From NCBI RefSeq assembly GCF_003384725.1, contig NZ_QNVV01000004.1, forward strand, positions 62,001 through 126,000: a DNA stretch of 64,000 nt, written 5' to 3'. Of this stretch, positions 42,042 through 51,353 are shown in pieces. A program made the position numbers and the translations under genes. Each line of letters opens with the position of its first letter. Within the stretch, counting starts at the first letter, position 1. Under the pieces are notes generated by a model that saw only the letters and a list, made by a program, of their open reading frames with translations, searched no databases and was not told where the DNA came from. This stretch comes from Chryseobacterium pennipullorum. GTDB lineage: Bacteria; Bacteroidota; Bacteroidia; Flavobacteriales; Weeksellaceae.

Positions 42042-42824
42042 TAGTCTGAAAAACTGCCTTGCCGTGGTGGAGGTTTCCTCTGCAACTTCAGAAATGCTGA
42101 TCTTCTTCAGATGGGCAATGGTCTGTGCCACATAAGGCAGAAAGGCAGGTTCATTCCGTCTGTGCTTCATTCCCGGCATATTCTTAGGAAGCATATATGG
42201 CGCATCAGTTTCTATCATCATTCTGTCCAGCGGAATATACCGGATCACCTCTTCCAGATGTTTGAATCTTTTTCCATCACTGATGGCTCCGGTAAATCCA
42301 AGATAAAATCCTTTGTCCAGGTATATTCTGGCTTCATGCAGTGTTCCCGTGAAACAGTGTACTACAGCTTTTGGCAATCTTGGAAGGTAGTCGTCGGTGA
42401 GTTCATTGAATCTCGTAAAGGCTGACCTTTCATGAAGGAAAAGGGGTTTATTGACCTCAATTGATAATTCTAGCTGAGCCTTATAACATTTTTCCTGAAT
42501 CGGTCTTGGCGAAAAATCACGGTCAAAATCCAGTCCGCACTCTCCCACTGAGATGACATGATCCTCTTGCAACAGCATTCTCAGCTGATGAATACTTTCC
42601 CCGTTGAATGATTTTGCCTCATGCGGATGAATTCCTGCTGTAGAAAATAATATCTCAGGATATTCTTTTGCAATCTCTGCCGATTCTTGACTTCCGCGAA
42701 CGCTCGTTCCTGTAAGTATCATACAGTCTACGCCATTGTCCATAGCGCGGTTAATAATTTCTTCGTGTTCATTGTAGAACTGTTTATTGGTCAGATTAAT
42801 GCCAATATCAATGTATGTATTCAT
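42039..42824 (-). CDS. tatD: TatD-family metal-dependent hydrolase / DNase
   Basis: 261 aa. Collinear with Escherichia coli TatD over its length: DIGINLTNKQF, TAGIHPHEAKSF, GECGLDFDRDFSP, HERSAF, HCFTGT and ETDAPYMLPK. TatD proteins are TIM-barrel, two-metal enzymes with 3'-5' exonuclease and DNA-repair roles. The metal ligands named by these motifs are intact. Start 42824 gives MNTYIDIG, as expected. Confidence 0.92.
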   Translation of the reverse strand: MNTYIDIGINLTNKQFYNEHEEIINRAMDNGVDCMILTGTSVRGSQESAEIAKEYPEILFSTAGIHPHEAKSFNGESIHQLRMLLQEDHVISVGECGLDFDRDFSPRPIQEKCYKAQLELSIEVNKPLFLHERSAFTRFNELTDDYLPRLPKAVVHCFTGTLHEARIYLDKGFYLGFTGAISDGKRFKHLEEVIRYIPLDRMMIETDAPYMLPKNMPGMKHRRNEPAFLPYVAQTIAHLKKISISEVAEETSTTARQFFRL

Positions 42825-42912
42825 TTCTGTTAGTTTGGTTTGTTATGGTTATATTACATTAATAATTGCAAAATAATACTGTTGCTGCGCAATGTTTCTA
42901 CGTACCATTACA

Positions 42913-43563
42913 TTATTCATTGATAAATTTTTCAAGGAAACCGATCAGTTGTGTTCCACCGTGGCTCCAGCGGATCCCATGTCCTTCTTTTTCCCTGACT
43001 TCAAAAACCAATTCGTGTTTATAGTGAAAGAAAACGTTCCACCAGGTCCTGCGGTCTAGAATATCCGCTATTTTTGCCATGATAATTTCCTGTTTCTGTT
43101 GATTGTTTCCTCTGATTTCACCCCAAAAACCATCATCTATTCTTCCGGTATGCTTCTCCCATGCGCGCTGTGCTATGGTTATTTCATGATTAAAAGGTTC
43201 ACTGCAGGCTTTAAGCAAAATGTTTTTCAACGGTGGAACTGCCTTTTCATCCCGGATGCTCGCAGAGGTAATTCTTTGTCCCAAAATATTCAGCCAGTGT
43301 TCGAACGGAATAGCTTCCAGAAGCCGGGCATTGACCTCATCAGAATGGCCGCTTTCAACAATGGTCAAAAATTTTTCAAAGCTTTCCTGCCTGTTGATTT
43401 CTATTTCTTCACTGAAGTATGGAAGCGTCCAGTCCAAAGTATTTGCTGTGAATTTGTGGATATTCTGCTCAAGATGTACCAAATGTTCGTCTGCGAGAAT
43501 TGTATGGTATCGCTCTTTCCAGGAAAGCGAAAGCAGGGGAATATATTTTTTGAACAGGCTCAT
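42913..43563 (-). CDS. Hypothetical protein coupled to DUF434 protein
   Basis: 216 aa, soluble, helical, with several Trp-rich segments (DRRTWWNVFFHYKHELVFEV near the end). No motif recognised. Its ATG overlaps the stop of the DUF434 gene (ATGA type, 4 nt), so the two are translationally coupled and probably functionally linked. Confidence 0.7.
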   Translation of the reverse strand: MSLFKKYIPLLSLSWKERYHTILADEHLVHLEQNIHKFTANTLDWTLPYFSEEIEINRQESFEKFLTIVESGHSDEVNARLLEAIPFEHWLNILGQRITSASIRDEKAVPPLKNILLKACSEPFNHEITIAQRAWEKHTGRIDDGFWGEIRGNNQQKQEIIMAKIADILDRRTWWNVFFHYKHELVFEVREKEGHGIRWSHGGTQLIGFLEKFINE

Positions 43564-44285
43564 CGTGATACTATGGTGATCAGGTTAACGGAAAGGCTTT
43601 CTTCTTTCATCAGGTAGCCTGCAAGATTAAACCATTCTTTACAGTGATCCAGAATCCAGGCATCTGAAGAAACAACAATTTCTGAGCTTTCTGCCAGAAA
43701 CTTATCAGGGTTGTATTGCAATTCTGCTTCCCAGTTGAATTGATGTTCTTCTGCAAAATCCATAACAGTCTGTTTGATCCGGCCACTGTTGGAGACCGGC
43801 TGATCAAAAATCCAGACCAGCTTATAAAGGTGGCTCTTCTGAAAAAAGGACGCCACAAGGTCTACCGCTTTCGCTGTCTGATTAACTCTTTTGTAACTTC
43901 CATGCACTTCTGACAGGTCACGGAAACAGCCATCTACCCCTTCAAAAATATAGGCTCCTGAAAGCATACTTTCGAGAAGGATTACCACGTTAAACCCGTC
44001 AAGATACAAGGTCTTGTCCTTTAAATCCGATATTTGAAGTTCTTTTGATTTTCTGTTATCAACCTGTAATCGTGATGCCGAGGCTCCCCGGACAGCATGT
44101 AATTGGCGGGTCTTCAGCCGATACCGGTTACCTGCAAGTTCGGATGCTGCTTTTTCCGGATATTCTCTTGTTAGCAGATACTGCATATCCTGAACGGCAC
44201 GCTTCAGTTTACTGATCTGCTTTTCCGAACCGAAAAGCGTATCATCACCTGTATTTTTTCCGCGGTTTCTGTTATTCATACCCAA
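43560..44285 (-). CDS. DUF434-family protein (PIN-like)
   Basis: 241 aa. After a basic N-terminal segment comes the DUF434-like helical part (about 25-95) and then a putative nuclease-like domain starting LYLDGFNVVILLESML, with the strand-D-G-x-N pattern of PIN/NYN-type folds, VWIFDQPVSNSGR and VVSSDAWILDH. These acidic positions suggest an RNA-cleaving or RNA-binding role, not demonstrated. First of a two-gene unit. Confidence 0.75.
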   Translation of the reverse strand: MGMNNRNRGKNTGDDTLFGSEKQISKLKRAVQDMQYLLTREYPEKAASELAGNRYRLKTRQLHAVRGASASRLQVDNRKSKELQISDLKDKTLYLDGFNVVILLESMLSGAYIFEGVDGCFRDLSEVHGSYKRVNQTAKAVDLVASFFQKSHLYKLVWIFDQPVSNSGRIKQTVMDFAEEHQFNWEAELQYNPDKFLAESSEIVVSSDAWILDHCKEWFNLAGYLMKEESLSVNLITIVSR

Positions 44286-44509
44286 AAATAAAATTTTTAT
44301 GGCGAAAGCTTATCCCTTGCAATGAACATTATTTTTTTTCCTAGAAATGTATGGGCGGAGAACATCTTTTTTTATGCCCGAAAAATAAAAGCCGGCCGCC
44401 AGCTCTTATCCAGTGTAAAAAATATATCCTGTTCATAGGAAGGTATCATCTGTTATATTATCTACAACAAAAAAGATATTTCATACAAAATTTTAGCATT
44501 TATTAGAAA

Positions 44510-44517
44510 TAAGTTTG
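44510..44517 (+). promoter_or_regulatory. Candidate -7 element of lipoprotein gene
   Basis: TAAGTTTG fits TAnnTTTG, 22 nt before the ATG. The -33 region shows no TTTG. Confidence 0.4.
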
Positions 44518-44539
44518 CAAAGACTTAAAAACAAACTTT

Positions 44540-45379
44540 ATGAATACACTGAAAACATTATGTTATCTTTCAGCAGCCCTGCTTCTGTCTGCCTCATTCG
44601 TGGGATGTTCTGATCATGACGACGAAATTACCATCGGGCAGCAGACTCCCTCACAGGTTTTGTCATCCACTCCATGGGAAACTACCGGGGCAAGGGATAA
44701 GAATGGAAATGATGTATCCTTAACCAACGCAAGTGTAGCAGGATATGTAGGCTTCGCCTACTTCCGGGCTGATGGAAATTTTGCCATTTACGGGCTGAAT
44801 GATATCCTGAGATCAAGAGGAAAATGGTCGGTGGATGCACAGGGAAAAACAAGGACCATTTCAGCTTTGAATCCTGATGGAACCACGATTTTCACCCGTG
44901 ATGTTGAAATTCTTGTTTTAAATAAAGATGAATTTACTTATAGAATACATCCCAATACAGATGACCCTTCTGTGTACTATGATATCATCCATACCAGAAC
45001 CTCCCACGCTGAGCCAGCCAACGGACAGATTATCCTGGCCTCCACTCCATGGGAAACTACAGGGGCAAAGGATAAAAACGGAAGTACGGTAGCGCTTGCT
45101 GATGCGAGTGTAGCTGGATACGTAGGCTATTCCTACTTCAAAGCCAACGGAACTTTCAGAATTTTTGGGCTGAACGACGTGTTAAGATCTGAGGGAACGT
45201 GGTCGATTTCTCCGGATGGTAAGAAAAGAACTCTTGTTACTCCTACCTTCACGCGGGTTGTAGATATCTTGGTGCTTAATGAAACTACATTCACGTACAG
45301 AATCACACCTGACAGCTCCAATCCTTCCGAGTTTTATGATATCATCCATACTAAAGCGGCTCACCATGAACCGCAGTAG
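44540..45379 (+). CDS. Lipoprotein with tandem DUF4822-like domains
   Basis: 279 aa. Lipoprotein signal ending SASFVGC (Cys 23). Two copies of a ~120-residue domain follow (about 41-155 and 167-277), each starting with STPWETTGA and DKNG and ending YDIIHT. The repeats are also very similar at DNA level, for example around 44668 and 45034, so the duplication is fairly recent. Surface or periplasmic location; function unknown. A terminator follows 20 nt after the stop. Confidence 0.8.
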   Translation: MNTLKTLCYLSAALLLSASFVGCSDHDDEITIGQQTPSQVLSSTPWETTGARDKNGNDVSLTNASVAGYVGFAYFRADGNFAIYGLNDILRSRGKWSVDAQGKTRTISALNPDGTTIFTRDVEILVLNKDEFTYRIHPNTDDPSVYYDIIHTRTSHAEPANGQIILASTPWETTGAKDKNGSTVALADASVAGYVGYSYFKANGTFRIFGLNDVLRSEGTWSISPDGKKRTLVTPTFTRVVDILVLNETTFTYRITPDSSNPSEFYDIIHTKAAHHEPQ

Positions 45380-45398
45380 TACTATTTTATAATAGTTT

Positions 45399-45425
45399 AA
45401 AACCTGCCCGATGGGCAGGTTTTTT
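45399..45425 (+). terminator. Rho-independent terminator
   Basis: AAACCTGCCC and GGGCAGGTTT form the stem around GAT, followed by a T run. Confidence 0.85.
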
Positions 45426-45471
45426 ATCCACAATCTGAGTACAGATCAATACATCGTTTTCCAACTGTTGA

Positions 45472-46518
45472 TTACATCAGTTCTGTCCACCATTTTTTCC
45501 AGGTTACCTGCCCAAGCTGGTTCAGATCTACTTTTTCACCGATCATCGGGAGGGTAACAGCGATATTATTTTCTTCTGCATATTTGGAAGCCAGTTCCAG
45601 CGGTTCATACCAGACATGCTGAGCGAGTTTGAATTTCGAATTGTGGACCGGAATAAAATTTTCAGCCCGGAGTTCCGTGATTTCTTCGATAAGCTGTTCC
45701 GGAAGGGTATGAATGTACGGCCACTTTGCGTTATACTGCCCGTTTTCCATAACAGCCAGATCAAACGGACCATATTGCTTTCCTATTTCACTGAAATGAT
45801 TTCCATAGCCGCTGTCGCCGCCCAGAAACAGATTTTTCGTAGGGGTTTTCAGCACAAACGATGTCCAGAGGGAAATATTACGGTTCAGTAATCTGCCGGA
45901 AAAATGTCTGGCCGGTGTAAGAGTTATTCTGAATCCTTCTGCGATATCAATACTTTCCCACCAATTTTTTTCTATGATTGTATCAATATCCCATCCCCAG
46001 TATTCAAAATGCTGTCCGGTTCCGAGGCCACAGATTACTTTGCCAACTTTGCCTTTTAAAGCCTGTACGGTTTTGTAATCCAGATGGTCCCAGTGGTCGT
46101 GGGAAATAAGCAGAAAATCGATATTCGGCATATGTTCCGGTTTGTAATAATCGGCTCCCTGAAAAGCTTTTATAGAGCCGGGCATCGGTGAAGCATTCCC
46201 ACTGAATACAGGATCAACCAGGAACTTCTTGCCGTCAACCTGTATAAAGTAAGAGCTGTGGCCGAACCATACCAGTACGTTTTCTTCAGGGTCAAGTTTT
46301 TTAAGGTCAGTGACCACAAATGGAAGAGCAGCTCCCGGGGAGGTGTTTTCCACCTTGCACAAACTGTGAAGAAGTGCTTTTGTCATGCTTTCGCCTTCCA
46401 GTAGTGCCGGCGTGTTTAATATATTCTGAAATCTTCCGTTAAGATAGTTGGGAAGTGTCCCGAAGTATTCCTTTCTTTTTTCATCGGGAAACTGTCCGAG
46501 TTGTTTCATTAAATTCAT
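45472..46518 (-). CDS. NAPE-PLD/UlaG-like MBL-fold hydrolase
   Basis: 348 aa. Canonical metal motif SHDHWDHLD (H140, H142, D144, H145), preceded by WFGHSSYFIQVDGKKFLVDPVF and followed by TPARHFSGR, GGDSGYG and IPVHN. These mark the NAPE-phospholipase D-like branch of metallo-beta-lactamase proteins. No signal peptide, so it is cytoplasmic. The substrate is probably a phosphodiester lipid or similar, but this is uncertain. It follows the antiporter gene by 13 nt, so they may be co-transcribed. Confidence 0.88.
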   Translation of the reverse strand: MNLMKQLGQFPDEKRKEYFGTLPNYLNGRFQNILNTPALLEGESMTKALLHSLCKVENTSPGAALPFVVTDLKKLDPEENVLVWFGHSSYFIQVDGKKFLVDPVFSGNASPMPGSIKAFQGADYYKPEHMPNIDFLLISHDHWDHLDYKTVQALKGKVGKVICGLGTGQHFEYWGWDIDTIIEKNWWESIDIAEGFRITLTPARHFSGRLLNRNISLWTSFVLKTPTKNLFLGGDSGYGNHFSEIGKQYGPFDLAVMENGQYNAKWPYIHTLPEQLIEEITELRAENFIPVHNSKFKLAQHVWYEPLELASKYAEENNIAVTLPMIGEKVDLNQLGQVTWKKWWTELM

Positions 46519-46531
46519 GCCCTTATTTTTT

Positions 46532-48115
46532 TTACATTCTCAGCCTTTCTTCTTCGAGATCCAGCCTTGTTAAATAATGTCTTATATATTCTTCGTCTAT
46601 ATTCATATTCCGTCTGTTCTCTTCCCGGAGCCATATGCGTTGCTGCTCAAGGGTCTCAAAGTAAATTTCTTTCCCTTCATCAGACATTTTATGGATAGAG
46701 TCTTCTTTATCTTCTTTTTCCCAACGGTCGAGCATCTGATTGAAATACAGATTCTCGCTTCTCCTTTCTTTATAATTTTTATTAAGGTAATTTAGGGCTA
46801 CACGGCGTATTTCTTTAATAATAAAATGTTCCGATTCTTCTTTAGACATATAGCCTCCGCTGTTGGAATCCGATAATCTCAGCTTTTTGATCAAGGCTGG
46901 CAATGTCAGTCCCTGAAGGATCAGAGTGACCAGAATGACCACAAAAGTAATGAAGAGAATCAGGTCACGATGCGGAAAGGGCTGTCCGTTCTCCATCACT
47001 ACCGGAATAGAAAGTGCGGCGGCGAGAGAAACTACCCCGCGCATTCCCGTCCATCCCATCAGAACAGGAACCTTCATTCCCGGGCTGCTGTCGGCTACTT
47101 TAATGAAGTTCCGCATGACCAGGGTGGTAAACAGGGCCCCAAAGGAAGCCAGAAAACGAATAGCAATAAGCACTGCCGTAATGATCAGCCCATAGGTGAC
47201 TGCATCAGACAGGCTTATCCCCTCCTTATCAAGACCCACCATAATCTCCGGAAGGTCCAGTCCGATCAACAGAAAAACAATCCCATTGATCAGGAATACG
47301 AAGCTTTCCCAGACGTTGGAGCCTTTCAATCGTGATTCTGAAGTCCTGAAAATTTCATGCCGCCGTACAGAAAGAAACAATCCACCGCTTACAACCGCCA
47401 ATACTCCGGAAGCATGCACTTCTTCAGCCGCAATATACATGACATAAGGTGCTGCAAGGCTAAGGATCGCATCCATATTGACATCTGTTGGAAATATTTT
47501 CTCAATTTTCAGAAAGATAAAAGCCAAAGCAACACCGATTCCCAATCCACCGAAAATCATCCATCCGAAACTGACCACCGCATCCTGCCATATAAACTGT
47601 CCTGTAGCTACCGCTACCATCGCAAACCGGAAAATGATCAGCGAGGATGCATCATTAAACAGGCTTTCTCCCTCCAAAAGGGTAGATACATTTCTGGGTA
47701 CTTTTACAAATTTTAAAATAGCGCCGGCACTCACCGCATCCGGTGGGGAAACAATTCCTCCCAGAACAAAGCCCAAAGCCAATGAAAATCCGGGAATAAA
47801 CGAATTGGCAACAAACGCTACTGTTATAGCCGTAAGAAATACTACTATAAAGGCAAAACTCGTAATGATGCGCCGAAGCTTCCAAATCTCTTTCCACGAA
47901 ACGGCAAAAGCTGCTTCATATAAAAGCGGAGGCAGAAAAATAATAAAGATCAACTCGGGATCGATCTTAATGGCCGGCAGGCCGGGAATAAAACTGATCA
48001 GAAGTCCTGCAATGACCAGTATAATAGGATATGCCACCTTTAAGCGGTTGGCCAGCATAATAGAAGCGATAATTACCAGGACTAAACCTAAGTAATAAAT
48101 AAAATTTTCCACCAT
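46532..48115 (-). CDS. CPA1-family Na+/H+ antiporter
   Basis: 527 aa with about 12 membrane helices. The ion-binding ND motif is visible in LEGESLFNDASSLIIF, as is GGIVSPPDAVSAGAILK. A cytoplasmic helical tail of ~110 residues (from about 415) is typical of bacterial NhaP/YjcE-type proteins. It exchanges protons for sodium or potassium. It starts the leftward pair with the NAPE-PLD-like gene. Confidence 0.9.
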   Translation of the reverse strand: MVENFIYYLGLVLVIIASIMLANRLKVAYPIILVIAGLLISFIPGLPAIKIDPELIFIIFLPPLLYEAAFAVSWKEIWKLRRIITSFAFIVVFLTAITVAFVANSFIPGFSLALGFVLGGIVSPPDAVSAGAILKFVKVPRNVSTLLEGESLFNDASSLIIFRFAMVAVATGQFIWQDAVVSFGWMIFGGLGIGVALAFIFLKIEKIFPTDVNMDAILSLAAPYVMYIAAEEVHASGVLAVVSGGLFLSVRRHEIFRTSESRLKGSNVWESFVFLINGIVFLLIGLDLPEIMVGLDKEGISLSDAVTYGLIITAVLIAIRFLASFGALFTTLVMRNFIKVADSSPGMKVPVLMGWTGMRGVVSLAAALSIPVVMENGQPFPHRDLILFITFVVILVTLILQGLTLPALIKKLRLSDSNSGGYMSKEESEHFIIKEIRRVALNYLNKNYKERRSENLYFNQMLDRWEKEDKEDSIHKMSDEGKEIYFETLEQQRIWLREENRRNMNIDEEYIRHYLTRLDLEEERLRM

Positions 48116-48365
48116 TTGTTTTTCAATTAATTTCTAAACCAAATTATATAAATTTTGAGAATCAGTCAACATTTTGTATCATTTTTTAGCCTAACTGAAA
48201 ATAAAAGTAAGTTAAGGTTGGTGAATTTTTGGGTAAAGTTTATACAGCAGGAGAAATCTGGTATTTCGGATAATATCTTAAATAAGAAAAGAAGATAAGT
48301 ACAGAAAAGAAGCCACAGTACTATACTGCAGCTCCTACCAATTGAAAATAAAATAGATGTTGAAA

Positions 48366-50114
48366 CTATGAGATCGTGTACGTTTTTTCAGTCATTGTAG
48401 TATAGGTTTCGGAAGTTATATTGTCTACAAATCTCCATTCTGCCTGAGAGTTTCCGGAAGTAAACTTCACATGCAGATAACCTCTTTTATACAGATTGGC
48501 ATACTCCAGATCATCGATCAGCATTGAAAATGCATTGGCCAGCTCTATGGCTTTGGCCGGATCGGAGGTAATTCCCAGATAACCTTCCAGTCCCGGAGAA
48601 GATACGGAGCTGCATGCCAGCTCAGTTCCTATAAATTTTCCCTGGGCATCATGCAGCTTACCCATCCAGGCATTGTGGGTATCGCCCGCCAGTACCACTA
48701 CATTTTTCCCGGCTAGAATGGAATACAACTGTTCTCTTTCCATGAAATACCCATCCCACGCATCTAAATTATAGGGTAAGGTGGTTTTAATTCTCGCAAT
48801 ATCCTGTGGGGTAAGGGTCGGATCCTGCTGATTGTATCTTGTCTTAAGGATAATCAGCTGGGTAATGGTATTCTGAAGGGCCATCATGGTAGATGGCTGT
48901 GCGCTTCCATGCTGTTTTATTTCGGCCAGAATCTGGTTCAGCAGCATCAGAAGCTCAGCGGGCACCATCATTTTTGTCATCAGAATCTGCTGTCCCAGGA
49001 CTTTCCATTTTGCAGGATCAGCATTGATCTGAGACCCCAGCCATGACATCTGTTCGTTCCCGATCAGTTTTCTGTTTGTGCTTAAAAAGTCAGTTTTAAA
49101 TTTTACCTGATCAAAATTTCCGGCAGTATCCAGATAATCAGAATATTCCATTTGCTTGTCTCTGGCAATTACCCGCGTATCCATCATGTAAAGGGACACT
49201 ATATTTCCGAAGCTGAAACTTCTGTAAATCCTCAGATCTTTCCCCGTTTTCAGGGGAATGTATTCGCTGTACGCCTGGAAAGCCGCCATTTTTCTTGCCT
49301 GGAAATCACCTTCATCAGGCTGATGGTTTTCAGCACCCGATGTATAGGCATCATTGGCAAATTCATGATCGTCCCATACACAGATGAACGGTTTTTTCTG
49401 ATGAAGAAGCTGAAGGTTTTTGTCGCCTCTATACTGCCGGTACCTTTCCCTGTAGTCGTTGAGGCTTACAATTTCCTTAGCTGGCTGATGGGCTCTTCCA
49501 AGCTGGTTGGTGTACGGATTGGTTCCATATTGTCCCGGAGCATATTCGTAGATGTAGTCACCAAGGTGTACCACAACATCTGCATCCGACTGTGCAATCG
49601 CCCCATAGACATTAAAAAGCCCGGCAGGAAAGTTGGAGCATGACACCACGGCCATTTTCACCTCAGTTACGGCATCCGCCTTTGAAGGCAGTGTAAGCGT
49701 CTCCCCGGTTACACTCACTTCTTTGGTTTTGCTGTTATAGAATCGGTAATAGTATTTTGTATTGGAAGAGATATTCTGTATATCCACCGCTATGGTAAAG
49801 TCATTGACCATCGTAGCGTTCGCCTGCCCTCTTCTTACCACATCTGAAAAGTTGCTGTTCTTACTGATCTCCCAGGTAATTTCCGCATCTGTCCCTTTAG
49901 AATATCTGGTCCAGATAATGATTCCTGTGGCACCCGGATCAAAACTGGCTACTCCGGTTTCAAAACCTCCGTTTTTAAGATCATCGGGAGCATTTCCACT
50001 GTCTGTAAAATCATCGCTGCAGCTTTCAATTAAAGGAGCAATGAAAATTCCTCCGGCTGCTAATAGTGCATTTTTTAAAAACCTTCTTCTGTTGAATGGG
50101 TTGTTATTTTCCAT
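48366..50114 (-). CDS. PhoD-type alkaline phosphatase, Tat-exported
   Basis: 582 aa from the ATG at 50114. A twin-arginine signal NRRRFLKNALLAAGG is visible, followed by a Cys (LIESCSD) that could make it a lipoprotein. Catalytic metal motifs of the PhoD family are present: VVSCSNF, HLGDYIYEY, WDDHEFAND and LAGDTHNAW. PhoD enzymes are calcium/iron phosphodiesterase-phosphomonoesterases acting outside the cytoplasm. Seven extra codons upstream (from 50135) are possible but less likely. Confidence 0.9.
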   Translation of the reverse strand: MENNNPFNRRRFLKNALLAAGGIFIAPLIESCSDDFTDSGNAPDDLKNGGFETGVASFDPGATGIIIWTRYSKGTDAEITWEISKNSNFSDVVRRGQANATMVNDFTIAVDIQNISSNTKYYYRFYNSKTKEVSVTGETLTLPSKADAVTEVKMAVVSCSNFPAGLFNVYGAIAQSDADVVVHLGDYIYEYAPGQYGTNPYTNQLGRAHQPAKEIVSLNDYRERYRQYRGDKNLQLLHQKKPFICVWDDHEFANDAYTSGAENHQPDEGDFQARKMAAFQAYSEYIPLKTGKDLRIYRSFSFGNIVSLYMMDTRVIARDKQMEYSDYLDTAGNFDQVKFKTDFLSTNRKLIGNEQMSWLGSQINADPAKWKVLGQQILMTKMMVPAELLMLLNQILAEIKQHGSAQPSTMMALQNTITQLIILKTRYNQQDPTLTPQDIARIKTTLPYNLDAWDGYFMEREQLYSILAGKNVVVLAGDTHNAWMGKLHDAQGKFIGTELACSSVSSPGLEGYLGITSDPAKAIELANAFSMLIDDLEYANLYKRGYLHVKFTSGNSQAEWRFVDNITSETYTTMTEKTYTIS

Positions 50115-50242
50115 CATTACTTTTTTACAAAACAACGGTATCTGCAGAGGAAGGCTGTTAACTGAGTTTTAATTATTTTTTATGAATTTTTAAACAGATG
50201 TTTAATGTTATGCATAGGAATTAGTGCAGGGATAAATGATCA

Positions 50243-50272
50243 AAAGAAAAGCAACCCCGTGAGAGGTTGCTT
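50243..50272 (-). terminator. Rho-independent terminator
   Basis: AAGCAACC and GGTTGCTT pair around an 8-nt loop on the reverse strand, then TTTTCTTTTG. It ends the small bacteriocin-like gene. Confidence 0.75.
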
Positions 50273-50294
50273 CAGACGATACCATTGTACAATG

Positions 50295-50429
50295 TTATAT
50301 ACAACAAGTTCTTGTTTCCGGAATACATCCGCCATCAGCTGCACACCAGTAATATCCTTTTGAGCAGACAGATGCCGCCCCCTTAATTGTTTTTAAGGTT
50401 TCTTTTGTAAGTTTTTTAAAATTTTTCAT
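50295..50429 (-). CDS. Bacteriocin-like / leader-type small peptide (44 aa)
   Basis: The peptide starts MKNFKKLTKETLKTIKGAAS, the leader pattern of the bacteriocin-like small proteins widespread in Chryseobacterium and relatives, with GA at the double-glycine position. The 26-residue tail has five Cys (VCSKGYYWCAADGG then CIPETRTCCI). Too short for many gene callers. It has its own terminator and no obvious export or modification gene beside it. It may be a secreted peptide or a precursor handled elsewhere in the genome. Confidence 0.75.
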   Translation of the reverse strand: MKNFKKLTKETLKTIKGAASVCSKGYYWCAADGGCIPETRTCCI

Positions 50430-50672
50430 ATCAAGTCATTTGAAAGTTAGGTACTCAAATATAAAAAAAAATAACATAAAGATTTAAAAAACACAAAACC
50501 ACCCACATCACTGTAAATAATTGATTTTTAAAATAATGAAGAACACCCATTTTCCTGATTGATTATGATAATCAGGTTCTTTCACGAATTAAAAATGTAC
50601 AAAAACGATTATTTTCTTAATTTGTTATATGGTTAACATCAAGCTAAGCTATGATTATCTTTCCAAGGAAAA

Positions 50673-50680
50673 TAAATTTG
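50673..50680 (+). promoter_or_regulatory. Candidate -7 element
   Basis: TAAATTTG fits TAnnTTTG, 22 nt before the lipoprotein ATG; -33 partner unclear. Confidence 0.35.
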
Positions 50681-50702
50681 ATTTTGCACATTAATTTAAT
50701 AT

Positions 50703-51185
50703 ATGATGAAACACATATTTTTTGTATTACTATTATCTCTTGCTACACTTTCATGTAAAAATGATGATAAGAAGAATCATGAGCGTATTACCAATAGTAC
50801 AATTACAAAGGTTACTGATACGGCAACAATTAATGGGATTTTATTAGAACTGACGGACCATAATGGCCAGGCAGGATTAAGAATCAATTCAAAAGAGTAT
50901 AGGGTATCGGGTAGCATTAAAATTTCACCACCCTGTTATTTTTTGAGATGGGAAAAAAATACCATTGAGAATTTCTCTTATCCTGATTACGGAGTAGATC
51001 ATGCTCTCGCTATTTTAGGAAATACCACAAAACAAAATGATCAAAGAACCTGTGGTACTCATTTACAGGGTATCCTTTTTAAAAAAGAAAATATCATTAT
51101 TACCAATACAACTTTAACCCAATCTTTTTCATGCACCGATACAGGGGCAGATGAAAAAGTCTTCTGGGGTTTTGCCCATGAATAA
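50703..51185 (+). CDS. Small lipoprotein, unknown function
   Basis: 160 aa (or 159 from the second ATG at 50706). Lipoprotein signal ending LATLSC (Cys 18). The mature part is a compact, probably beta-rich domain with three Cys (ISPPCYF, QRTCGTH, FSCTD). No family recognised. It is the last ordinary gene before the integration junction and is followed by a terminator. Confidence 0.7.
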   Translation: MMKHIFFVLLLSLATLSCKNDDKKNHERITNSTITKVTDTATINGILLELTDHNGQAGLRINSKEYRVSGSIKISPPCYFLRWEKNTIENFSYPDYGVDHALAILGNTTKQNDQRTCGTHLQGILFKKENIIITNTTLTQSFSCTDTGADEKVFWGFAHE

Positions 51186-51207
51186 TTAGAGTTTAAAACA
51201 CAAAAAA

Positions 51208-51238
51208 ACCGCTTACGTTACGTAAGCGGTTGATTTTT
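51208..51238 (+). terminator. Rho-independent terminator
   Basis: AACCGCTTACG pairs with CGTAAGCGGTT around TTA, followed by GATTTTTATT. Confidence 0.82.
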
Positions 51239-51242
51239 ATTG

Positions 51243-51261
51243 TGGTCCCACCTGGGCTCGA
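51243..51261 (-). other. tRNA 3'-end fragment, probable attachment site
   Basis: The + strand reads TGGTCCCACCTGGGCTCGA, the reverse complement of TCGAGCCCAGGTGGGACCA. That is a T-loop half, T-stem, acceptor 3' strand and CCA-like end of a tRNA. No 5' part of a tRNA lies to the right. Base composition drops sharply from here on. Together these fit the left end of an element integrated into a tRNA 3' end, with the intact tRNA expected beyond the right edge. Confidence 0.6.
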
Positions 51262-51353
51262 GGTTTATAACATTTCATATTGATATTTAGCATTTTACAT
51301 ATTTTCCTTAATGAATGGATACCTAAATGGATACCTTTTAAGCTTAAACTTTA

